DNA of 64,000 bases from Cordilura impudica (Eukaryota; Arthropoda; Insecta; Diptera; Scathophagidae): positions 11,087,668 through 11,151,667 of the forward strand of contig OY821519.1 in the NCBI GenBank assembly GCA_963682025.1, in the 5' to 3' direction. Shown in pieces: positions 57,442-64,000 of this stretch. How positions within the stretch are numbered: the stretch's first letter is position 1; each line of letters starts with the position of its first letter. A model generated the notes under the pieces. That model was not told the DNA's origin and searched no databases. It saw only the letters and a list, made by a program, of their open reading frames with translations. Position numbers and translations under genes: made by a program.

Positions 57442-58712
57442 AAGGGTCCGCGATCTAACGTTTTTTTTTTAACTAGTGCTTATTTCGTGAATAGTAACAC
57501 TTAGCTCATGTCTGATTTGACAGATAATTAGTTTTATCCTTCCGCTGAACGAATATGGTTGTATATACGCTTGAACAATGCTGGGAAATATTGCGACATT
57601 ACTTTGAAAATCATAGTAATGTTGCAGAATGTGTGCGAAAATTGCGTACGGATTTTGGAAGAAGAGAAGCACCGTCAGCTCCGTATGTTCGTTATCTTGT
57701 GAAAAAAGTGAAAGAAACTGGCATCCTCATCGATAAACCAAAGCGTGAAAAGCCAAAAACAGTGCGTACACCCGAGAATATTGCTGCTGTGGCGGAAACT
57801 GTGCGTGAAGCGCCATCAACATCAATTCACCGTCGTTCTCCAGAATTGAACATTTCGGAGGCATCATTGAGACGAATTTTGCATAAAGACCTTGGTATGA
57901 CGCCATACAAAGTCCAATGGGTTCTGGAGTTGAAGCCAACTGACCATCCAATGCGTTTTCGCTTCGCTAAGTGGGCCTGCGATCGACTTACAGAAGATAC
58001 CGATTTTGCCAAAAAAAATCATCTTTTCAGATGAAGCTCATTTTAATCTTGGCGGGTATGTAAACAAGCAAAATTGTCGCATACATTGAAAAGCCGATAC
58101 ACCCAAAACGAGTCACTGTTTGGTGCGGATTTTGGTCCAGAGGCATAATTGGGCCATTTTTCTTCGAAAATGAGCAAGGAGTGGCCGTTACAGTCAATGG
58201 CGATCGTTATCGGGCCATGTTGAACGAATTTTTGTTCACAAAAATTGAAGAAGAGGATATTGGCAACATTTGCTTTCAACAGGACGACGCTACGTGCCAC
58301 ACTCGAGATGTTTTGCGCCCTGTTTTTGAAGATCGCATTATCAGCCGCAGAGCTGATGTCGTTTGGCCACCTCGGAGCTGCGATTTGACACCGTTGGACT
58401 ATTATTTGTGGGGTGCCCTCAAAGATAAGTGCTACGCCAACAAGCCAGAGACAATTGACGCTTTAAAGGACAATATTCGTGAAGGCATTGGAGAAATACC
58501 GCTGCACGCAATCGATAATGTGCTTAAAAATTTGTACCGATCGTGTAGGCTACTGCATGGCCAGCTGAGGCAGCCATTTGAATGAAATTATTTTCCATTA
58601 TTAACCGGAAGGATTGTACTTTCAAATAAAAAAAGAAATTTGAGATTAATATTCAGTAGTTTTTTTTTATAGCATTTTCAAAAAAAAAAAAAAAGTTATT
58701 TGGCGGACCCTT
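57442..58712 (+). mobile_element. IS630-Tc1-mariner element with TA duplication (maT-like)
   Basis: Ends AAGGGTCCGC and GCGGACCCTT, with TA on both outer sides (57440-57441 and 58713-58714). TIR similarity extends to AAGGGTCCGCxAxxTAAC. The 1271-bp length is typical for the superfamily. Inserted in sequence with 'aaaggcgagatggaaat' repeats that continue on both sides. Confidence 0.88.
57555..58585 (+). pseudogene. maT-like / mariner-related transposase, nearly complete
   Basis: The ATG at 57555 begins MVVYTLEQCWEILRHYFENH, with an N-terminal DNA-binding half through PSAPYVRYLVKKVKETG and ISEASLRRILHKDLGM. One extra A in an A-run near 58015 shifts the frame; the true continuation IIFSDEAHFNLGGYVNKQNC holds the first catalytic Asp. 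About ten residues are deleted before EKPIHPKRVTVWCGFWSRG (58088). Then ICFQQDDATCHT (second Asp) and VVWPPRSCDLTPLDYYLWG (third Asp) follow, ending at 58585. Present spacing between the last two is ~32 residues, with a probable ~4-residue deletion. An original DD36-37D spacing is inferred, as in maT-type elements. Confidence 0.85.
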
Positions 58713-59293
58713 TATTTTGTTTTCCAATGTAGTTAAAAAGGCGAGATGGAAATATTCGTATGATGTAATCTCATCGGAGTAATCCTACAGCGGTATCTGT
58801 TCACCCATGAAATAAATCTGCACTGATTTTGGGGTGTTACAACACAGATTGTAAAAAAGGCAAGACGGGAATATTTGTAATAGGTTGATTTACAATATTT
58901 ATTTCATAATGATGTAAACTCAAGAATAGTAAGTAAAGAGATTTATACACAAAGTTTTAGGGAAGTCCATTGAAAAATTAAAATATGTATAACAAACACT
59001 AAAAACGTATATAGAAATTTAAAAAAAAGGGGGCGTGGCCAATAAAAAAATATGACGACCTTGCCTTGCAGTAAATTCAAGCGAAATTCATTAAAAAATT
59101 TAAAAAAGCGAGTGCAAAAGTATTCGTTGTCAGTAGAAGACATATAGCGCAAAAGTAGGCGTGACCGGTTAGAAGCATATGGCGACTATCCGTGGAGTAC
59201 AGAGATCGTATGTACCAAATTTCAGAGAAACCCGTCGAAAAATACAAATATGTATAGCGGTCAAACAAAGAAACAGAAAATGAATTTTTTATA
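58713..59293. other. No gene; short diverged repeats
   Basis: Contains further 'aaggcgagatggaaatatt' repeats (58735-58880) and a GGGGGCGTGGCC segment (59029-59040) common in fly interspersed repeats. No coding similarity. Confidence 0.5.
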
Positions 59294-59605
59294 TCTATAA
59301 TATTAATAGGCAAGGCGATTCCTTGTGACCGATGTAAGTTTCACAGTTTTACCCCGATTTTAACAAAAAATTTATCATTTGAAAGGTATTTGTTTTTAGC
59401 TGTTACTCAGATTTACAGATTTCCATCGTCTGGAATATTTTTTTTGGAGTTATGATCGTTTAAAGTTACTACTAACGCATACATAAAATTATACAATGCT
59501 ATGTGTGTGTTTATTAATTTTGTTAATGTGTTTGTGTTAATGTTTTGAGTTTGTTTTCTTCATTTAAAATGAGTTGAATTGTGAAGTATACCTTTAGCGA
59601 GTGCC
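59294..59605 (+). mobile_element. Non-autonomous Helitron, copy l (subfamily 3, 3' truncated)
   Basis: TCTATAATATTAATAGGCAAGG after A. The interior (TTTTGGAGTTATGATC) matches copy f. It breaks off after AGTATACCTTTAGCGAG, without hairpin or CTAG. Confidence 0.82.
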
Positions 59606-59775
59606 AATACAATGGAAACTTTTATCAAATATACTTTTGATGACTTGAACGGTCAATACCAAAAAATTGGATCACATATTTAAAAAAATTAATTTAAAAA
59701 TGTGTATGTTTTATTTATTTGAAAAGAAAAAATATTAACATAAAATGGCCCTGTATTAAAGCAAAAGTGATATGT

Positions 59776-60615
59776 CTAGATTAATCGGAGTTTACTTTTA
59801 TATTCGAGGAGATGAATTTCGATTTGAACAAATAGTGAGGCCTCTGTTGGGCAGTGACTTGTCGCAGCTATAGCAGTGTCGTCTGCATATGTAGCCACCA
59901 TAACGTTGTTTGTGATTGGCATATCTGCAGTGAAAATGGTGTACAAAATAAGGCCAAATACACTTCCCTGAGGTATACTGGATTCAATTTTGAATACCGC
60001 AGATCTATTAGCTATATAGATTTTGAAAAAGAGGAAAAATGGAGCCGGTAAAACTTTCTTTATTTTAAAAAGTAAGCCATGGTGCCATACTCTGTCAAAC
60101 GCTTGTTGCATGCCGAGAAATATTGCTGAGCAATAACGTTTATTTTCGAAGGCATCAGTTATTACATTTACAATTCGATGGCATTTTTCAGGAGTTGTGT
60201 GTTTATGACGGAAGCCAATTGGTGATTTGGAATAATGCTTTGGAATAATGTTTTTTTTAAATATTTTATAGAAAGTTGGAAGTAAGCTTATGGGTTATAT
60301 GATGATGACATATTTTCGGGTTTGTTCGGTTTTGAAATTATTATAATTTCTGCACATTGGAAACTGTGATGGAAAGTGGTCTAATCTCAAGATGGAATTG
60401 CATATTAACGTTAAAAATAATACACTTTTTTGAGATAATTTGCTTAAAACGTTAGCCGTTATCAAGTCGAAGCCAGGTGATTTCTTTTTATTTAACATTT
60501 CAATTCCAGTTTTGACGTCATTTGGAGTGAATTCTTTTAACGGTAGGTCCATTTGGCAAGGTGAATCTAAGAACTCGAGTATTTCATTTCGTTCCTCAAC
60601 AAAATTTAAAGAAAT
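59776..60615 (-). pseudogene. Jockey-like LINE reverse transcriptase fragment
   Basis: The minus strand reads EERNEILEFLDSPCQMDLPL then KEFTPNDVKTGIEMLNKKKS PGFDLITANVL (fingers, about 60610-60440), with an in-frame gap and frameshifts near 60300. The palm follows: MQQAFDRVWHHGLLFKIKKV, SSIPQGSVFGLILYTIFTAD and ATYADDTAIAATSH with the YADD active site (about 59880). The frame stops at 59776. The endonuclease, thumb and 3' tail are missing. Confidence 0.85.
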
Positions 60616-60624
60616 CGATCTGAC

Positions 60625-60745
60625 ACTTCAAGGTTTTTTTTTAGATACATGTGAGAGTTTAACTGTGTGAATTTTTGGGTAAATCCCTCTGCACGAATTT
60701 TTTTTTACAAGGATTTATTTTTTGTGGATTTCGAGAAAAATTAGA
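60625..60745 (+). repeat. Inverted partner of 62035-62140
   Basis: AACTGTGTGAATTTTTGGG, then TAAATCCCTCTGC and GGATTTCGAGAAAA appear here and, reverse-complemented, at 62035-62140. The partner lies inside the TAGGGTG-type element, so this copy is probably a fragment of the same family. Confidence 0.75.
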
Positions 60746-61055
60746 ATATAGAACAAATAAAATAAAATGATTTAATTGTACAACACAAACTTCGTAGGAA
60801 AAATTGATTATGCAAATGTACATGCCAGTAAGTCTCAGTAAGTCGTAACGAACCACGACCGGGCATACTAATTATCAATAATATTAATAGGCTAGGCGAT
60901 TTCTTGTGACCGATGTTTTATTCGACTGTTTTATCCCGATTCTGATCACACGTCTATTATTTGAAAAAAATTTCTTTTTAGCCGTTTTACAGATTTACTG
61001 ATTTTTAAATTTTTTCCCTTTATTTTGAGTATATTGCAGTTAAAGTTGCTACTAA

Positions 61056-62929
61056 GGCCGAGACCACGCAATGAGCGGCAAAGCGACGAGCGGCAGAGCG
61101 GTGAGCGGAAAAAAACATATGAAATACTACTGAAGTGGCCACGCAATAAGCGGCATGTGAGCGGCATTTCTGAGTGTCTAAGCGGCGCCGCTCAGGAATA
61201 GAACTTGTTCTAATTTTTAGTTGTTTTCTGAGCGGCAAAGAATAAAAATGGAAAAAAAATGGCTTTTCTTTGTTTTGTCAATCTATAGCGCGATTCAGTA
61301 ACTTCTTTTTAACGATAATCGAATCGTTAGAAAAAAAAACAACAAAATTATCGATTTTGCTAATCAGTAAATTTTTTAAACGATATTCGCTATTGTTGAA
61401 GTCAGCTGTTGTTGTTATCTTAACGACAACTATTTTTGTGTTGTTTTTCAATCGATAAAAAGTTAAAAAGGTTGATATGTAGTCATTAGGGTGCCCCTTA
61501 ATAAAAAAAGTGTTCAAATTGTCGGCCTCCAAGCAATAGCAGACAATTGCACCAGAGACATATCACAATGGATAATTTTGATATCAAGAGCACTGAAGGG
61601 TTAAATAAATAAAACTTAACCGAATTATTTTTCTTACATTCTAAATAGTGGTTTCATCGAGTTTAATAGAAAAACTCGTTTTCGGTAATTTTTATTTAAA
61701 AATATCTTAAAATCCAAATCTGGCCTTGGCAAATAATGGGTTAACGTTCTCGGAATTATCCCAAAATTTTTGGAACGAAACTTCTACACATTTGGTTATT
61801 ATATTTTAAGCGTCGCATCTAAAAATTGGACAGCACTTACAAAATATTTGAATTTTTTGAATAAATTGTCTTTTATTAGTTTGGAGTCATATGTGACCCC
61901 AATTCCAAAAGGGTTAATGGAGTCATATTATTCTTTTCCCAAACCGTAGGCTATTAAGATAAAATATAACATTTAAAAGTAGTAAAGTGATGAATTTTTG
62001 ATACAAAGTATTTAGAAATCCAAAGTTTTCTCGAAATCCGCAAAAATAAAATCCTTGTCAAAAAAATTCTGGCAGAGGGATTTACTTAAAAATTCACACA
62101 GTTAATCTGTAACATGTATTTAATAAAACCTTAAAGTAATATATTAATTTTTTTAAATTTTGTTTAAGAAAACTTTTTCAAACTTGAAAAAGGAGTTTTA
62201 AAAATTTTATCAAAAAAATTTCCAATTTTCGGTCTCAATGCTTGATAGGTTAACAACGTGGTAATAAAACAATACTTCATATCTGAGTACTTATAAGTAT
62301 AGAGACCAGAAAAGAATGATGGCTTTAATCAATTTCTCAAAGTTGAAAAAAATGCCATCAAATTTCATGACCTAGTTCTTTTTGGCACAAAAGTGGTCTG
62401 GGGCATTTGCCATTTCTTGGCGAGGTTTCATACGATTTTGAAGTTTTATAGCCTTTTAAAAGGATAATTTAATACTGATCCCGAATTATATAACAGCTTG
62501 TCGGTAAAATTAAACTATAGAACGAAATTTTCGTAAAATCTGAAAAAAAAATCATATTTTCCCCATATAAACACACTTGAAATTTTCAATCGCTTTGCGC
62601 CACGACTAAACGTTTTTTGATTGGCCCAAAACTTTGTATTTCTCAGTTTTTTTGCTATACGCATATTTCTAGGGGGTGAGACCGACAGTTTGAACACTTT
62701 TTTTTCCCTCCATATAACGAAGGGCCACCCTAGTAGTAGTCATACATAAATAAAAATCATAAAATGGTGAAAATATTTTGCTTTTATTATAAAAAATTTT
62801 TATATAAATAATAAATAATAACATTGACAATGGATTTTTGACAACTCACCGTTCAGAAATGACGCTCAGTAATAAGCCACTTGCCGCTCAAACTCGCCGC
62901 TCTGCCGCTCACCGCTCTGCCGCTCATTG
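61056..62929. mobile_element. MITE with clustered GAGCGGC terminal motifs, hosting another MITE
   Basis: Left: GGCCGAGACCACGCAATGAG, then repeated GAGCGGC or close variants through about 61200. Right: complementary GCCGCTC motifs from about 62850 to GCCGCTCATTG at 62929. The right end lacks the GGCCGAGACCACG tip seen at the left. The short iterated motifs resemble subterminal transposase-binding arrays, by inference only. Most of the interior is a separate TAGGGTG-type element. Confidence 0.7.
61487..62735. mobile_element. TAGGGTG-type hAT-like MITE with 8-bp duplication
   Basis: Starts TAGGGTGCCCCTTA and ends GGGCCACCCTA(GTA). GTAGTCAT occurs at 61479-61486 and again at 62736-62743, an exact 8-bp duplication displaced by 3 bp from the ACCCTA end. 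Its TIR start resembles the 7934-8718 MITE. The interior is AT-rich without transposase. Confidence 0.75.
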
Positions 62930-63184
62930 TGTGTGTTTATTAAATTTGTTAATGTGTTTGTAAGAAAAATGTGTTTGTTTTTTGTGTTGATTATGAATTG
63001 GATATAATTGATTAGCATACCTTTAGGGCCTTTATTTAATGAAAAAATAAAATTTCGTAGAATTTGCACTTGAATTTGGAGGGCTCGAATCTGCTAGTAA
63101 GATTAAAACTTTGAAAAATTTAATTGTATTTCAAAAATAGTTGAAAGAAACCGTCACAAACAATAAATGTTTAAATAACGGTTA

Positions 63185-63525
63185 AGATTTTATACGTTTT
63201 CTTCTATTTTTAAACTCTTTTTTTAACTCATACTCTCTGTTTGTCTGTCTGTCATGGGACAACCCCATTCGCCCTCCTCCAATGTATCTGAAACTTGACC
63301 CATAGTCTTGTTTTGGCCAAAGATTAATTTTAAGATAGTCACACACAGTCACGCATAGTGACGCAAAGTAACGGTGTGATTTAAACCCCATTTCCCCTCA
63401 ACCGATCGATCTGAAACTTTGTCCATACAGTCCCGCATAGTCACACACAGTCACGGAGTGATTTAAACACCATTTTCCCTCATCAGATCAATCTGAAACT
63501 TGGTCACCAAATATTAACTTAAAAC
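63185..63525 (-). repeat. Inverted relative of the ~125-bp tandem repeat
   Basis: CTCATACTCTCTGTTTGTCT and CAACCCCATTCGCCCTC, then about two and a half units with CAAAGATTAATTTTAAGATA, GTCACACACAGTCACGCATA and CCGATCGATCTGAAACTT. Cut at its right side by the DINE-like element at 63526. Confidence 0.85.
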
Positions 63526-64000
63526 AAGTAAGAAAATTATAGTCGGTCTAGACCGACTATACGATACCCTATACCATGCGTTTAGAAACCGAATCTCCTA
63601 GGCCCAACTAACTGGACATAGAAAATAAGCAAAAACCAAACTTGAGTGGGATTTTTATTAATTTTTTTGGCTGCAGATATGAAAAAGTTCATATCGGATG
63701 ATATATCTATATGGGGACTAGGTCCAAAAATGGACCGATCCTGACCATGGCTGGTAAAGTCTCTTGTATTTTGCGAAAATATATACAAACAAAATTTGAG
63801 AAGAATCAGTGCAATATTTTTATTTTTTAATAGATTTAAGTGAAGATCGGGAAGCAGCTCTATATGGGGCCAAAGGGATCATTTTTGGACTACTCATTAA
63901 TGGATGTAATGAACGTATACAAACCCAATTTGAGTAAGATCTATATGACAATTTGGATCTTATGGCAATTTATGTCGATTTCACAGGGGTAATTTGTATG
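63526..64000 (+). mobile_element. DINE-1/mini-me-like element, copy 8, runs off the window
   Basis: AAGTAAGAAAATTATAG, intact palindrome, GATACCCTATACCATGCG and the conserved body; very close to copies 1, 3 and 4. The 3' half lies beyond the window. Confidence 0.9.

Larger units (their letters stand above)
60875..63097 (+). mobile_element. Non-autonomous Helitron, copy m, split by a 1.9-kb insert
   Basis: The left part 60875-61054 (TCAATAATATTAATAGGCTAGG ... AAAGTTGCTACTA) and right part 62930-63097 (GTGTGTTTATTAAATTTG ... TCTGCTAG, then T) make one family member. About 30 bp normally present between them (ACACATACATAAAATTATAC) is missing, so the insertion involved a small deletion or the insert has lost its right tip. 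Confidence 0.85.

Overview
This is AT-rich, gene-poor eukaryotic DNA, most likely from a higher fly (Brachycera, possibly a calyptrate). The evidence is the repeat content: DINE-1/mini-me-like elements with (GACG/GACA)n tracts, Helitrons, Transib, mariner/Tc1, hAT, a Penelope-like element and LINE fragments. I found no host gene, RNA gene, CRISPR array or bacterial-style operon. Every coding stretch I can identify is a decayed transposon gene.

Layout. 1-9 kb: a hAT transposase split by a DINE-like element, a palindrome-flanked MITE, a Tc1 remnant of IR/DR type and two further MITEs. 9-13.6 kb: three DINE-like copies; one carries ~120-bp tandem repeats and two form a 1.6-kb inverted pair. 13.8-17.4 kb: a three-level nest (Helitron in hAT in a TTA-flanked MITE). 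17.6-21.7 kb: a mariner gene split by a 3.1-kb long-TIR transposon of unassigned superfamily. 22.6-24.2 kb: the 3' half of a Transib. 26.3-31.7 kb: a Helentron-like element whose centre has grown into ~5 kb of 21-bp satellite. 31.7-36.4 kb: two Transib 3' halves tail to tail, amid Tc1 pieces. 37.8-41.0 kb: an end-to-end Transib (RAG1-like transposase) with RSS-like termini. 43.5-51.3 kb: a 17-bp satellite domain invaded by an inverted Penelope-like element, DINE-like elements and minisatellite-bearing Helitrons. 52.7-64 kb: mariner, maT-like and LINE remnants, a deleted Rep/helicase Helitron, nested MITEs and another DINE-like copy.

The elements interact only as hosts and targets of each other. 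In several cases the pre-insertion site can be read directly, which gives a relative insertion order. The points most worth checking are: (i) the Transib ends (heptamer, 22-23-bp spacer, A-rich nonamer); (ii) a candidate hammerhead ribozyme present in both arms of the Penelope-like element, differing at the one free core position; (iii) the satellite expansion inside a Helentron-like element; and (iv) the unassigned long-TIR transposon. All calls come from reading the sequence and from family knowledge; no database search was run.
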